Below, in pieces: positions 38,497 through 47,665 of a stretch of DNA of 64,000 nucleotides. Source of the DNA: Pseudomonas pudica (lineage in GTDB: Bacteria > Pseudomonadota > Gammaproteobacteria > Pseudomonadales > Pseudomonadaceae); the NCBI RefSeq assembly GCF_015680405.1, contig NZ_JADLJS010000016.1, positions 1 through 64,000 of the forward strand, in the 5' to 3' direction. Every line of letters begins with the position of its first letter. The stretch's first letter is position 1. The position numbers and the translations under genes are program-made. The notes beneath the pieces were generated by a model, which saw nothing but the letters and a program-made list of their open reading frames with translations, made no database searches and was not told where the DNA came from.

Positions 38497-38970
38497 TTAT
38501 TCTTCGCCCATCTGCGACTGCAGGTAGTTCTCGATACCAATCTTGTCGATCAGCCCCAGCTGGGTTTCCAGCCAATCGATATGTTCTTCCTCGGACTCGA
38601 GGATGTCTTCGAGCATGTCACGCGAGCCGAAGTCGCCAGCGGTTTCACAATGGGCGATGGCTGCTTTCAGGTCGACCAAGCCTTTCTGTTCGATCTTCAG
38701 GTCGCATTCGAGCATTTCCTTGGTGTGCTCACCAATCAGCAGCTTGCCCAGGTCCTGGACGTTGGGGATGCCTTCGAGGAAGAGAATACGCTTGATCAGT
38801 TTGTCAGCGTGTTTCATCTCGTCGATGGATTCCTTGTACTCGTGCTTGCCGAGTTTGTTCAGGCCCCAATCTTCATACATGCGTGCGTGCAGGAAGTACT
38901 GGTTGATCGCGACCAGCTCGTTTCCGAGGATCTTGTTGAGATGCTGGATGACGCTTACGTCGCCTTTCAT
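38497..38970 (-). CDS. bfr: Bfr, haem-type bacterioferritin
   Basis: Iron-storage protein of 157 aa that assembles into a 24-mer shell. The ferroxidase ligands are in place (Glu in [10 protein letters not shown], Glu and His in IDEMKHAD, Glu and His in SEEEHIDWL), and Met52 in EMKHAD is the haem ligand, so this is the haem-binding type. ATG 38970 is chosen over a 12-codon extension. The bfd gene lies 200 bp upstream on the same strand. Confidence 0.95.
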   Translation of the reverse strand: MKGDVSVIQHLNKILGNELVAINQYFLHARMYEDWGLNKLGKHEYKESIDEMKHADKLIKRILFLEGIPNVQDLGKLLIGEHTKEMLECDLKIEQKGLVDLKAAIAHCETAGDFGSRDMLEDILESEEEHIDWLETQLGLIDKIGIENYLQSQMGEE

Positions 38971-39127
38971 GTCGGGTTCCTGCCCTGTAGAAGTGTGCCA
39001 ATACACGCAAGTTTGAGCCCGATACTTAGGTGTGTCAAACCTAAGTTCTTGAATAATAAGTGAAAATTAATGGAAATAAGAATGTTTGTGAACCGCGTTG
39101 GAGCGCTAACTTATTGAATTGCGGGCA

Positions 39128-39154
39128 TAAAAAAACCGGACACAAGGTCCGGTT
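39128..39154 (-). terminator. Rho-independent terminator after bfd
   Basis: AACCGGAC - ACAAG - GTCCGGTT stem of 8 bp, followed on the minus strand by a T7 tract (A-run at 39129-39135), just below the bfd stop. Confidence 0.9.
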
Positions 39155-39170
39155 CTTGGAATTCTTGGTT

Positions 39171-39389
39171 TCAGGCCGCGGTAAATTCCACGGGGTAGGG
39201 CAGGGCTGCCTGGCTGACCTGGAGCTCGGTCAGGGTCTCGCGGACCACCTGCTTGGCCACGCAGGCACATTTGCCACACTGGCTGGCGACGTTGGTCGCG
39301 GCTCGCACTTCCTTGTAGCTGCAGCATCCTTCATAGATCGCATCGCGGATCTGTCCGTCGGTGACGCCGACACAAAGACACACATACAT
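39171..39389 (-). CDS. bfd: Bfd, bacterioferritin-associated [2Fe-2S] ferredoxin
   Basis: Small ferredoxin of 72 aa that passes electrons to bacterioferritin to release stored iron. The four cluster cysteines follow the Bfd pattern C-x-C...C-x2-C (Cys4, Cys6, Cys38, Cys41 in MYVCLC and SQCGKC). It is upstream of bfr on the same strand. A Fur-like box lies about 45 bp upstream of its start. Confidence 0.95.
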   Translation of the reverse strand: MYVCLCVGVTDGQIRDAIYEGCCSYKEVRAATNVASQCGKCACVAKQVVRETLTELQVSQAALPYPVEFTAA

Positions 39390-39430
39390 AAAGGCTGACC
39401 ATCGTTGGTGGGCTCGATGGGGTGGAGCTT

Positions 39431-39452
39431 AATGTTAATGAGAATGCTTGTC
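39431..39452. promoter_or_regulatory. Fur box upstream of bfd
   Basis: AATGTTAATGAGAATGCTTG followed by TC contains the AATGAGAAT core of Pseudomonas Fur boxes, 42-63 bp upstream of bfd. Iron-starvation induction of bfd through Fur is known in pseudomonads. Confidence 0.65.
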
Positions 39453-39613
39453 AAAGGAGTTTCTGAAAGGACCGTGCTTGAGCGACCGGCGGCTGCTTCG
39501 TCGTTGGAGTCGGCCTGTCACCAGAAGCCGTGTATGATGGTCGGCCTTTGTTGGATGTCGGGCAAGCCCGTCTGGCCCGGCAAACGGTTTTTCACCCTCA
39601 TCAGGAGATTACA

Positions 39614-40216
39614 ATGAGCGTACTCGTTGGTAAGAAAGCCCCCGATTTCACCGTTCCGGCCGTGCTGGGCAATGGCGAGATCGTCGACAGCTTCAACCTG
39701 GCTTCGGCCATCAAGGGCAAGTACGGCCTGGTGTTCTTCTACCCGCTGGACTTCACCTTCGTCTGCCCGTCCGAGCTGATCGCCCTGGACAACCGCATCC
39801 CTGACTTCCAGGCACGCAACGTCGAAGTGATCGGCGTGTCGATCGATTCGCACTTCACCCACAACGCCTGGCGTAACACCCCGGTCAACAACGGCGGTAT
39901 CGGCCAGGTCAAGTACACCCTGGCTGCCGACATGACCCACGAAATCTGCAAGGCCTACGACGTCGAGTCCGAAGGCGGCGTGGCCTTCCGTGGCGCCTTC
40001 CTGATCGACACCAACGGTGTTGTCCGTTCGCAGATCGTCAACGACCTGCCACTGGGCCGCAACATGGACGAGCTGCTGCGCCTGGTCGACGCTCTGCAGT
40101 TCCACGAAGAGCACGGCGAAGTCTGCCCTGCCAACTGGAAAAAAGGCGACAAAGGCATGAACGCTTCGCCGGAAGGCGTTGCAGCCTACCTGAGCGAGAA
40201 CGCTGGCAAGCTGTAA
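39614..40216 (+). CDS. 2-Cys peroxiredoxin (AhpC/TSA family)
   Basis: Thiol peroxidase of 200 aa. The peroxidatic Cys51 is in DFTFVCPSEL and the resolving Cys171 in GEVCPANW. These typical 2-Cys enzymes reduce H2O2 and organic peroxides using thioredoxin or AhpF. The ATG at 39614 follows a strong AGGAG. It is close to the iron genes, fitting peroxide control of iron release, and ends at a good terminator. Confidence 0.94.
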   Translation: MSVLVGKKAPDFTVPAVLGNGEIVDSFNLASAIKGKYGLVFFYPLDFTFVCPSELIALDNRIPDFQARNVEVIGVSIDSHFTHNAWRNTPVNNGGIGQVKYTLAADMTHEICKAYDVESEGGVAFRGAFLIDTNGVVRSQIVNDLPLGRNMDELLRLVDALQFHEEHGEVCPANWKKGDKGMNASPEGVAAYLSENAGKL

Positions 40217-40230
40217 TTGCCGCGTGCATG

Positions 40231-40260
40231 AAAAAACCGGCCCTTGTGGCCGGTTTTTTT
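40231..40260 (+). terminator. Terminator after the peroxiredoxin gene
   Basis: CCGGCC - CTTGT - GGCCGG stem with six A before and seven T after. Confidence 0.92.
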
Positions 40261-40261
40261 G

Positions 40262-40366
40262 TGCCGTTCTGTGCCGGCCTCTTCGCAGGTAAACCTGCTA
40301 CCACAGGTATCCCAAAGGCCTCAGCCATTGTGCAATCTCTGTGGGAGCGGGCATGCCCGCGAATGC
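40262..40366. repeat. REP copies downstream of rnt
   Basis: GCCGGCCTCTTCGCAGGTAA-ACCTGCTACCACAGG and CTGTGGGAGCGGGCATGCCC-GCGAATGC lie in opposite orientation between the convergent peroxiredoxin and rnt genes. This is the classic P. putida REP type with the CGCGGG/CCCGC stem. Confidence 0.75.
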
Positions 40367-40376
40367 TTTTTTCAAC

Positions 40377-41051
40377 TCAATCGTTGAAGTCGCGCCAGCC
40401 GCCCATCTCTTTCCAGCGGTTGACGATGCCGCAGAACAGCTCGGCCGTCTTCTCGGTGTCATAACGCGCCGAGTGCGCCTCACGCCCGTCGAAGTCGATG
40501 TCGGCGCTCTGGCAGGCCCGCGCCAGTACGGTCTGGCCATAAGCCAGGCCCGCCAGGGTAGCGGTGTCGAAGCTGGAGAACGGGTGGAACGGGTTGCGCT
40601 TCAGGTCATTGCGCGCCACCGCCGCATTGAGGAAGCCCAGGTCGAAGCTGCTGTTGTGTCCCACCAGGATAGCCCGCTTGCAGCCATTGGCCTTGAGCGC
40701 CTTGCGTACGCCGCGGAAGATGTCGGTCAGCGCGCTTTCCTCGCTGACCGCCATGCGCAGCGGGTGGTCCAGCTTGATGCCGGTGAACTCCAGCGCTGCT
40801 GCCTCGATGTTGGCGCCCTCGAATGGCTCCACCCGGTGGAAGTAGGTGTGCTCGGGGAACAGGAAGCCCTTTTCGTCCATGCCGATGGTGACGGCGGCAA
40901 TTTCCAGCAGGGCGTCGGTAGCGCTATTGAAGCCGCCGGTTTCAACATCTACCACTACCGGCAAATAGCCGCGGAAGCGCTCGGCCATGGGGTGGCGCGA
41001 GCCGCTGCTGCCTTGGTTGTCCAGATCGTCTTCGTAGAGGTCTTCGCTCAC
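40377..41051 (-). CDS. rnt: Rnt, ribonuclease T
   Basis: DEDDh 3'-5' exoribonuclease of 224 aa acting in tRNA end turnover and 23S rRNA 3' maturation. ExoI motif [10 protein letters not shown], Exo[13 protein letters not shown] and Exo[14 protein letters not shown] are all present. The start is a GTG at 41051 that overlaps the pyrC stop as GTGA, giving the expected [11 protein letters not shown]-terminus. Coupled to pyrC. Confidence 0.94.
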   Translation of the reverse strand: MSEDLYEDDLDNQGSSGSRHPMAERFRGYLPVVVDVETGGFNSATDALLEIAAVTIGMDEKGFLFPEHTYFHRVEPFEGANIEAAALEFTGIKLDHPLRMAVSEESALTDIFRGVRKALKANGCKRAILVGHNSSFDLGFLNAAVARNDLKRNPFHPFSSFDTATLAGLAYGQTVLARACQSADIDFDGREAHSARYDTEKTAELFCGIVNRWKEMGGWRDFND

Positions 41052-42094
41052 GCGTTTTCCTCCAGCAGGCGCCAGCGCAGTTTTTCGCCGGCGCGCAGCG
41101 GGACCACGGTCTGCTCGCCAAATGGCAGGCTGTCCGGGGCGGTCCATTCCTCGCGGACCAGGGTAATGGTGTCGGTGTTCGCCGGCAGGCCATAGAACGC
41201 CGGGCCATGCAGGCTGGCGAAGCCTTCCAGCTTGTCCAGCGCGTTACGCTGTTCGAACGCTTCGGCGTACATCTCGATGGCTGCGTAGGCTGTGTAGCAA
41301 CCGGCGCAACCGCAGGCGGCTTCCTTGGCGTGACGGGCGTGCGGTGCCGAGTCGGTACCCAGGAAGAACTTCGGGTTGCCGCTGGTGGCCGCGTCCAGCA
41401 GCGCCACCTGGTGCGTGTTGCGCTTGAGGATCGGCAGGCAATAGAAGTGCGGGCGAATGCCGCCAACCAGCATGTGGTTGCGGTTGTACAGCAGGTGCTG
41501 CGCAGTGATGGTCGCGCCGACGTTGGCCGGGGCCTCGGTGACGAACTGCGCGGCATCGCTGGTGGTGATGTGCTCGAACACCACCTTCAGTGTCGGGAAG
41601 CGCTCGACCACACGGCGCATGTGCTCGTCGATGAAGCGCTTCTCGCGGTCGAACACGTCGATCTCGCTGCGGGTCACTTCGCCATGCACCAGTAGCGGCA
41701 TGCCAACTTCCGCCAGCGCCTCGATGGCCGGGAAGATGTTGTCGATGCTGGTCACGCCCGAATCGGAATTGGTGGTGGCGCCGGCAGGGTACAGCTTGGC
41801 GGCGTACACGAAACCGCTGGCCTTTGCCGCGCGGATGTCCTCGGGGCTGGTGCGGTCGGTGAGGTACAGCACCATCAGCGGCTCGAAGCGGCTGCCGGCC
41901 GGGCGGGCGGCCAGGATGCGCTCACGGTAGGCGCCGGCCTCGGCGGCATTGCGCACCGGCGGAACCAGGTTGGGCATGATGATGGCACGGGCGAAAGTAC
42001 GCGCCACGTCGCCAACGGTGTGGGGCAGGACGGCACCATCGCGCAGATGGATGTGCCAGTCGTCGGGACGCAGGAGGGTCAGGCGATCGGACAT
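41048..42094 (-). CDS. pyrC: PyrC, dihydroorotase
   Basis: Zinc amidohydrolase of 348 aa for the third step of pyrimidine synthesis. The metal-binding [15 protein letters not shown] at the N-terminus, [12 protein letters not shown] with the carboxylated Lys in YAAKLYPAG, and [15 protein letters not shown] near the C-terminus match class II PyrC. ATG 42094 gives [14 protein letters not shown], standard for the family; nine upstream in-frame codons are optional. Leads into rnt. Confidence 0.95.
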   Translation of the reverse strand: MSDRLTLLRPDDWHIHLRDGAVLPHTVGDVARTFARAIIMPNLVPPVRNAAEAGAYRERILAARPAGSRFEPLMVLYLTDRTSPEDIRAAKASGFVYAAKLYPAGATTNSDSGVTSIDNIFPAIEALAEVGMPLLVHGEVTRSEIDVFDREKRFIDEHMRRVVERFPTLKVVFEHITTSDAAQFVTEAPANVGATITAQHLLYNRNHMLVGGIRPHFYCLPILKRNTHQVALLDAATSGNPKFFLGTDSAPHARHAKEAACGCAGCYTAYAAIEMYAEAFEQRNALDKLEGFASLHGPAFYGLPANTDTITLVREEWTAPDSLPFGEQTVVPLRAGEKLRWRLLEENA

Positions 42095-42224
42095 TGGGGA
42101 TTCCAGGCGGGTCGAACTCAAGCCCCAATGCTACCGGAAAACCCTGGGTGGAGCACGGCTATCAAGTTTTCCGCCCAGCGTCCGATAGCCTGCAGGTAAG
42201 CCGTCAGAATTTGTGGAGCCGCCC

Positions 42225-43142
42225 GTGCGCCAGCGTTACCTAGCCCTGTTGACCCTGTTCGCCAGCCTGCCGGCCGGCGCGCTGACCTTCCAGACGCGCA
42301 TGGAGAACATCGCCTGGAAGGTCGAGGGTGACCAGTTCGAATGCCGGCTGATCCAGCCGATCGACGGCTTCGGCAGTGGCGAGTTCGTGCGCCGCGCGGG
42401 CGAGCAGCCGGTGTTCCAGCTGCGTTCGGACAGCAACGTTCTGGGGGCGGGCACGGCCACCTTGCTGGCAGCCGCTGCGCCGTGGCAACCCGGGCGCAGC
42501 GACATCAACCTGGGCAGTGTGCGCATGGCTCGCACCGGGGTGCTGTTCAGTTCGTCCCAGGGCCAGGCCAGCCGCCTGATCAACGGCCTGCTCGATGGGC
42601 GCAGCACGGTGGTACGCAATTACGCCGGCGAGGCGGGCAGGCCGATGGAAGTGCGTGTGCTACCGGTCAGCTTCGCCAAGGCCTACAGCGACTATCAGGC
42701 CTGTGCCGGCAAGCTGCTGCCGATGAATTACGACCAGGTGCGCCAGACCCAGGTGGGCTTCCCCGGGGGCGGCTTCGAGCTGGATGGTGCGGCCAAGGCG
42801 CGGCTGGACGTGATCCTCGACTACATGAAGGCTGACCCGACGGTGAACCATGTCGAGCTCAACGGCCACTCCGACAACAGTGGCAACCGCCTGACCAATC
42901 GCGACATGTCGCGCCGCCGGGCACTGGCGGTGGCCGACTACCTCAAGGCCCATGGCGTTCCGGAAGAGCAGATTACCGTGCGTTTCCACGGCGAGCGTTA
43001 CCCATTGGCGAAGAACACCAATGCAGCCAACCGGGCGCGTAATCGTCGGGTGAATATTGAACTGGATCGGGTGACGGTAATCGAGAAGCCGGTTGAGAAG
43101 CCTGTCGAAAAGGCCCCTGAGCCAACACCTGCCAAGTCCTGA
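42225..43142 (+). CDS. motY: MotY-like flagellar/OmpA-family protein
   Basis: Exported protein of 305 aa. The signal peptide is about residues 1-20 (MRQRYLALLTLFASLPAGA). The N-terminal half (LTFQTRMENIAWKVEGDQFE) resembles the stator-binding domain of MotY. The C-terminal half is an OmpA-type peptidoglycan-binding domain (LNGHSDNSGNRLTNRDMSRR RALAVADYLKAHG). MotY forms the T-ring around the polar flagellar motor in Pseudomonas and Vibrio. GTG 42225, 6 nt after GGAG, is preferred over GTG 42213. Confidence 0.85.
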   Translation: MRQRYLALLTLFASLPAGALTFQTRMENIAWKVEGDQFECRLIQPIDGFGSGEFVRRAGEQPVFQLRSDSNVLGAGTATLLAAAAPWQPGRSDINLGSVRMARTGVLFSSSQGQASRLINGLLDGRSTVVRNYAGEAGRPMEVRVLPVSFAKAYSDYQACAGKLLPMNYDQVRQTQVGFPGGGFELDGAAKARLDVILDYMKADPTVNHVELNGHSDNSGNRLTNRDMSRRRALAVADYLKAHGVPEEQITVRFHGERYPLAKNTNAANRARNRRVNIELDRVTVIEKPVEKPVEKAPEPTPAKS

Positions 43143-43157
43143 AGGCTGCGGAGCTTT

Positions 43158-43277
43158 CTGTAGGAGCGGCCTTGTGTCGCGATGGGCTGCACAGCAGCCC
43201 CGGCAGTTTTCGCTGCATAGCTGAGATCCAGGGGCTGCTGCGCAGCCCATCGCGACACAAGGCCGCTCCTACACGGC
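43158..43277. repeat. REP pair between motY and argG
   Basis: TGTAGGAGCGGCCTTGTGTC-GCGATGGGCTGC and its inverse ending at 43275, with GGGGC arms inside; likely ends motY transcription. Confidence 0.85.
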
Positions 43278-43415
43278 ATTTCATACTTTCCGACGGTAAG
43301 TCGCCCTTCCGAAACTTCCTGTCGCTTTGTCGTCAGAAGCTGTCGCCCCACTGTAAATTTATCCGTAACGTCGTTAGAATCGATCCCTTTCCGTACAACC
43401 CCGTGGAGTGATGGC

Positions 43416-44633
43416 ATGGCGGACGTAAAAAAGGTCGTACTGGCGTATTCCGGCGGCCTTGATACTTCGGTGATTCTCAAGTGGCTGCAGGATACCTACA
43501 ACTGCGAAGTGGTGACCTTCACCGCTGACCTGGGGCAGGGCGAAGAGGTCGAGCCTGCTCGTGCCAAGGCCCAGGCAATGGGCGTTAAAGAGATCTACAT
43601 CGATGACCTGCGCGAAGAGTTCGTGCGTGATTTCGTGTTCCCGATGTTCCGCGCCAACACCGTCTACGAGGGCGAGTACCTGCTGGGTACTTCCATCGCC
43701 CGTCCGCTGATCGCCAAGCGCCTGATCGAGATCGCCAACGAAACCGGCGCCGACGCCATTTCCCACGGCGCCACCGGCAAAGGCAACGACCAGGTACGCT
43801 TCGAGCTGGGTGCCTATGCCCTGAAGCCAGGCGTCAAGGTCATCGCCCCATGGCGCGAGTGGGACCTGCTGTCCCGCGAGAAGCTGATGGACTACGCCGA
43901 GAAGCACGGCATCCCGATCGAGCGCCACGGCAAGAAGAAGTCGCCGTACTCGATGGACGCCAACCTGCTGCACATTTCCTACGAAGGCGGTGTCCTGGAA
44001 GATACCTGGACCGAGCACGAAGAAGACATGTGGCGCTGGAGCGTCTCGCCCGAGAACGCCCCGGACCAGGCTACCTACATCGAGTTGACCTACCGCAACG
44101 GTGACATCGTTGCCATCGACGGCGTCGAGAAGACCCCGGCCACCGTCCTGGCCGACCTGAACCGTATCGGTGGTGCCAATGGCATCGGCCGTCTGGACAT
44201 CGTCGAGAACCGTTACGTTGGCATGAAGTCGCGTGGCTGCTACGAGACCCCTGGCGGTACCATCATGCTCAAGGCCCACCGTGCCATCGAGTCGGTCACC
44301 CTGGACCGCGAAGTCGCTCACCTGAAGGATGAGCTGATGCCGAAGTACGCCAGCCTGATCTACACCGGCTACTGGTGGAGCCCGGAGCGTCTGATGCTGC
44401 AGCAGATGATCGACGCTTCGCAGGTCAACGTGAACGGTGTGGTTCGCCTGAAACTGTACAAGGGCAACGTCACCGTTGTCGGCCGCAAGTCGGACGACTC
44501 GCTGTTCGATGCCAACATCGCTACCTTCGAGGAAGATGGCGGCGCCTACAATCAGGCGGACGCAGCGGGCTTCATCAAGCTCAACGCGCTGCGTATGCGC
44601 ATTGCTGCCAACAAGGGCCGCTCGCTGCTCTGA
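43416..44633 (+). CDS. argG: ArgG, argininosuccinate synthase
   Basis: Cytosolic ligase of 405 aa joining citrulline and aspartate, the step after ArgF. The ATP-pyrophosphatase P-loop [17 protein letters not shown] is at residues 8-24 and [16 protein letters not shown] near 116. ATG 43416 follows GGAG. A good terminator lies 20 bp after the stop. Confidence 0.96.
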   Translation: MADVKKVVLAYSGGLDTSVILKWLQDTYNCEVVTFTADLGQGEEVEPARAKAQAMGVKEIYIDDLREEFVRDFVFPMFRANTVYEGEYLLGTSIARPLIAKRLIEIANETGADAISHGATGKGNDQVRFELGAYALKPGVKVIAPWREWDLLSREKLMDYAEKHGIPIERHGKKKSPYSMDANLLHISYEGGVLEDTWTEHEEDMWRWSVSPENAPDQATYIELTYRNGDIVAIDGVEKTPATVLADLNRIGGANGIGRLDIVENRYVGMKSRGCYETPGGTIMLKAHRAIESVTLDREVAHLKDELMPKYASLIYTGYWWSPERLMLQQMIDASQVNVNGVVRLKLYKGNVTVVGRKSDDSLFDANIATFEEDGGAYNQADAAGFIKLNALRMRIAANKGRSLL

Positions 44634-44654
44634 TAGCGGCCACGTGCATCAAGG

Positions 44655-44680
44655 ACCCCGGCCCAGGCCGGGGTTTTTTT
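44655..44680 (+). terminator. Terminator after argG
   Basis: CCCCGGC - CCAG - GCCGGGG stem followed by T7. Confidence 0.93.
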
Positions 44681-44703
44681 GGCCTGTGGAAAACCTGAGG
44701 CAT

Positions 44704-45186
44704 TCAACGGCCGTCGTTCGCCACCTGTCCATCAAGCGTGCTGATCGATAGTTGTGCACACTGACGCCTATCCAGATTGCAAAAACGCCAGGTGCGCGCT
44801 TGCTGAGGCGGTTGGGCAAGGGCGGATAGCAATTGCTGCTCCATCATGCGATAGGCATCGGGGCCGGAAAACATGAATGTGACAGGCTCGCCCTGCAGCG
44901 CTTCGCTGGTGTTGCCGGGCATTGCATGTTTCGCCACATCGCTCTGTGTCGACTTGTTGTCATTTGCCGTCCTGTTTGACGAGGGGTCATAGAACGACTT
45001 GTAATTGAAGTTGAGCGTGAGGAAGAACAGTGCCGTCAGGAAGAATGGGAAGCCCACCAGGAACCAAGTATAGAGCTTCTGGCTGGACTCGCTGAGAAAC
45101 GGCAATGTGGCAAGGGCGGAGGCTTCGATAATCCCTGCGAAGATGGCAATGATCGTCAGCGGGGCGACAGGTTGTACTTGGTGCAT
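44704..45186 (-). CDS. Hypothetical two-helix membrane protein
   Basis: Protein of 160 aa that I do not recognise. Two hydrophobic helices lie near residues 8-28 (VAPLTIIAIFAGIIEASALA) and 38-59 (LYTWFLVGFPFFLTALFFLT), followed by about 100 soluble residues. The soluble part resembles DUF-type tails on small Pseudomonas signalling proteins but carries no known catalytic motif. Codon use is ordinary for the window. It is divergent from the response regulator gene. Confidence 0.6.
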   Translation of the reverse strand: MHQVQPVAPLTIIAIFAGIIEASALATLPFLSESSQKLYTWFLVGFPFFLTALFFLTLNFNYKSFYDPSSNRTANDNKSTQSDVAKHAMPGNTSEALQGEPVTFMFSGPDAYRMMEQQLLSALAQPPQQARTWRFCNLDRRQCAQLSISTLDGQVANDGR

Positions 45187-45552
45187 ATGGGTCGTCTCCA
45201 GCGATTTTGCACATCTTTACCTTACGGCGTTGCTCAACTAAAGACTGGACTGTTTCCCGGGTGAGAATAATCGCTCGAAATCCTGATGGCCGCGTCTGTT
45301 CAGCGTATTTGAATCGAATATTTCCCTAAGTGTCGGCCGGTTTTCAACTGGTGCACTTTTGCAGGCCGGTGATACCGTTTATTTGGTAACAAGGAATTTG
45401 AATGTTACAAGCACATCGGTTGAGTGTAGGAAATTTCTGTAAGTGTTGTAGGTTCCATCTGTTCATATATTTCGCCGGTAAATCACCGCACCAGCCAAGC
45501 GTTGTGTAGGTTATCTTGGCGGGCCAAAGCAAAAGCAATGAATGGATATCGC
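45187..45552. other. 366-bp AT-rich divergent region
   Basis: It separates the hypothetical membrane protein (minus) and the response regulator (plus) and is clearly poorer in GC than its surroundings. It holds an inverted heptad TAGGAAA-TTTCTGT at 45427-45440 and repeated TGTAGG words near 45425, 45446 and 45503. No gene seen. Confidence 0.55.
45427..45440. promoter_or_regulatory. BvgA-like inverted heptad
   Basis: TAGGAAATTTCTGT: the left half is the exact complement of TTTCCTA, the Bordetella BvgA heptad, and the right half matches 5 of 7. It lies 113 bp before the BvgA-like regulator. Speculative autoregulatory site. Confidence 0.25.
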
Positions 45553-46173
45553 ATGAATAAAGTGCTTATCGTGGATGATCATCCGGTCATACGCCTGGCC
45601 GTACGCATGCTGATGGAGCGGCATGGGTATGACGTCGTGGCGGAAACCGACAACGGGGTGGCTGCGCTGCAACTGACACGGCAACACCTGCCGGATATCG
45701 TGGTGCTCGATATCGGTATCCCCAAGCTGGATGGCCTGGAGGTGATCGGCCGCATGACAACCTTCAGTCCGGGTAGCAAGGTACTGGTGCTGACATCGCA
45801 GGCACCCGGCAACTTCTCGATGCGCTGCATGCAGGCGGGGGCGGCGGGGTATGTGTGCAAGCAGCAGGAACTCACCGAACTGCTGAGCGCCATCAAGGCC
45901 GTACTGTCGGGCTACAGCTACTTCCCCAACCAGGCGTTGCATGTGTCACGTGGGAGGGGAGGAAGCGAGGCGGATATGGTCAACCGCCTCTCGGCGCGCG
46001 AGATGACCGTGTTGCAACAGCTGGCGCGAGGACGTTCCAACAAGGAGATTGCCGACAGCATGTTCCTCAGCAACAAGACGGTCAGTACCTACAAGTCGCG
46101 CCTGCTGCTAAAGCTCAATGCGCGGTCGCTGGTGGACCTGATCGAGCTGGCGCAGCGGCAAGGGTTGAACTGA
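45553..46173 (+). CDS. NarL/LuxR-family response regulator (BvgA/RocA1-like)
   Basis: Response regulator of 206 aa. The receiver domain has Asp53 (VVLDIGIPKLDG) and the DD pair in LIVDDHPVIR. A GerE/LuxR helix-turn-helix ends the protein (LSAREMTVLQQLARGRSNKE IADSMFLSNKTVSTYKSRLL). The N-terminus MNKVLIVDDHPVIRLAVRML is close to BvgA- and RocA1-type regulators. No histidine kinase is adjacent, so its partner is elsewhere. The ATG at 45553 is preferred over 45538 for its family-like N-terminus. Confidence 0.88.
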   Translation: MNKVLIVDDHPVIRLAVRMLMERHGYDVVAETDNGVAALQLTRQHLPDIVVLDIGIPKLDGLEVIGRMTTFSPGSKVLVLTSQAPGNFSMRCMQAGAAGYVCKQQELTELLSAIKAVLSGYSYFPNQALHVSRGRGGSEADMVNRLSAREMTVLQQLARGRSNKEIADSMFLSNKTVSTYKSRLLLKLNARSLVDLIELAQRQGLN

Positions 46174-46186
46174 CCGCCAGGGCCGT

Positions 46187-46209
46187 AAAGCCTCCAGTCA
46201 GGAGGCTTT
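46187..46209. terminator. Hairpin between the response regulator and the PA3496-like gene
   Basis: AAAGCCTCC - AGTCA - GGAGGCTTT perfect 9-bp stem between convergent genes; only short T and A runs, so a moderate terminator on either strand. Confidence 0.65.
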
Positions 46210-46216
46210 GCCAAGG

Positions 46217-46393
46217 TTACAGATCGTAGTCGAAGTCGGCCAGCTGCTTCTGCAGGCGCCTTTCTTCCAGCATATTGTCGATGGTGCGGCGCTTGCTCAG
46301 GTTGGTCTTTGCGGTTTCCACCTGGGGTTCCGCTTCGTCGTCCGCGGCAACAAAATCATCTTCGATCGACAGGTCGTCTTTATCGCTACTCAT
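46217..46393 (-). CDS. Conserved small acidic protein downstream of nth
   Basis: Protein of 58 aa, strongly acidic in its first half (MSSDKDDLSIEDDFVAADDE) with a basic/coiled segment (SKRRTIDNMLEERRLQKQLA) and an FDYDL end. Same-size proteins sit beside nth in other pseudomonads, including P. aeruginosa. ATG 46393 has GGAG 6 nt upstream; 4 upstream codons are possible. Function unknown. Confidence 0.75.
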   Translation of the reverse strand: MSSDKDDLSIEDDFVAADDEAEPQVETAKTNLSKRRTIDNMLEERRLQKQLADFDYDL

Positions 46394-46497
46394 GAGTCGC
46401 TCCAAGCCAAGGGGCCATTGGCCGTCCTTATAACCAGAAAGCAGACGCCGGTAAAAAAGATTTTTTCAATCGAAACAGGTGGTTTCCAACTATCGAC

Positions 46498-47136
46498 TCA
46501 ATCGTCGGAGGTCTTGTGCTTGTACTCGCACAAGTCTTCGATCCTGCAACTGCCGCAGCGTGGCTTGCGTGCCTGGCACACATAGCGCCCATGCAGGATC
46601 AGCCAGTGGTGGGCGTCCAGCAGGTAATCCTTTGGTACGAACTTGATCAGCTTTTTCTCCACTTCCAGCACTGTCTTGCCTGGTGCAATGCCGGTACGGT
46701 TGCTGACCCGGAAGATATGGGTATCCACAGCCATGGTCGGCTGGCGGAACGCCGTATTGAGCACTACGTTGGCGGTCTTGCGGCCCACGCCTGGTAGCGC
46801 CTCCAAGGCTTCGCGGGTTTGCGGTACCTGGCTGCCATGGCGCTCGATCAGCAGCCGGCAGGCTTCGATGACGTTCTTGGCCTTGCTGTTGTACAAGCCA
46901 ATGGTCTTGATGTACTCGCTCAGGCCTTCGACGCCCAGCGCATAGATGGCCTCGGGGGTGTTGGCGACCGGGAACAGGCGTGCGGTGGCCTTGTTGACGC
47001 CGACATCGGTGGACTGCGCAGACAGGGTTACGGCGACCAGCAGTTCGAACGGGGTGGTGTAGGCCAGTTCGGTCTTCGGGTCGGGGTTGTCTTCGTGCAG
47101 CCTGCGAAAGATCTCCAGGCGTTTGGCGGCATTCAT
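46498..47136 (-). CDS. nth: Nth, endonuclease III
   Basis: DNA glycosylase/AP lyase of 212 aa for oxidised pyrimidines. It has the helix-hairpin-helix LPGVGRKTANVVLNTAF with the catalytic Lys, the catalytic Asp in MAVDTHIFRV, and the C-terminal [4Fe-4S] loop C-x6-C-x2-C-x5-C (VCQARKPRCGSCRIEDLC). ATG 47136 starts 5 nt after rnfE ends; the frame continues upstream through rnfE but only as a shadow. Linkage to rnf genes is conserved in gammaproteobacteria. Confidence 0.95.
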   Translation of the reverse strand: MNAAKRLEIFRRLHEDNPDPKTELAYTTPFELLVAVTLSAQSTDVGVNKATARLFPVANTPEAIYALGVEGLSEYIKTIGLYNSKAKNVIEACRLLIERHGSQVPQTREALEALPGVGRKTANVVLNTAFRQPTMAVDTHIFRVSNRTGIAPGKTVLEVEKKLIKFVPKDYLLDAHHWLILHGRYVCQARKPRCGSCRIEDLCEYKHKTSDD

Positions 47137-47140
47137 GAAA

Positions 47141-47665
47141 TCAGAGCTTTCCTTGACGACGTGGTTGGGCGGGGCCCGGACGCAGGCGATTGTACAAGGC
47201 CAACAGCAGTCCGAGCAGTAGCAAGGCGCCCGGGGCCAGGCTGGCCAGGTGCAGGCCGGTACCGTCGGCCAACCATTGGCGGCTGGCGCCGAGCAGCAGG
47301 CATGTGGCAAGCAGTGCGCAAAGGTGGCCGGCGAGCAGGCGCCAGCGCCCTTGATCGGGCAGCAGGTGGTCAGTGGCCAGGCATTGCAGGCACAGCAGTG
47401 CGGGATAGTGGCCGAGGGCAAGTGCCACTGGCAGCAGCCAGGCACGCAGTGCCAGTTGCAGGCAACTGGCCAGGGCCGCCAACAGCAGCAGGCTGGCCAG
47501 CACATAGGTCCAGGTGGCAAGCCGCTGGCGCAGGGGCGCCAGCAACAGCTGGTGAAGGCTGCTCATCAGCACCGCACACACGCCGATGGTGGCCCCTTCG
47601 CTCAGTGTTCGGGTGGCGCCCAGCAGGGGCACCAGGCTTGCGCCGAGCAAGTAGAACCTATTCAT
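47141..47665 (-). CDS. rnfE: RnfE-like electron transport complex membrane subunit
   Basis: Hydrophobic protein of 174 aa with about five or six helices. The N-terminus MNRFYLLGASLVPLLGATRT LSEGATIGVCAVLMSSLHQ fits the Rnf-Nqr RnfA/RnfE/NqrD family. It is shorter than E. coli RsxE (about 230). It overlaps rnfG by 8 nt and directly precedes nth, the standard place for rnfE. Confidence 0.8.
   Translation of the reverse strand: MNRFYLLGASLVPLLGATRTLSEGATIGVCAVLMSSLHQLLLAPLRQRLATWTYVLASLLLLAALASCLQLALRAWLLPVALALGHYPALLCLQCLATDHLLPDQGRWRLLAGHLCALLATCLLLGASRQWLADGTGLHLASLAPGALLLLGLLLALYNRLRPGPAQPRRQGKL

Noticed and set aside
46498..47520. Extension of nth upstream through rnfE in the same frame
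   Set aside because: The upstream part is an out-of-frame reading of rnfE; the nth N-terminus fits the ATG at 47136.
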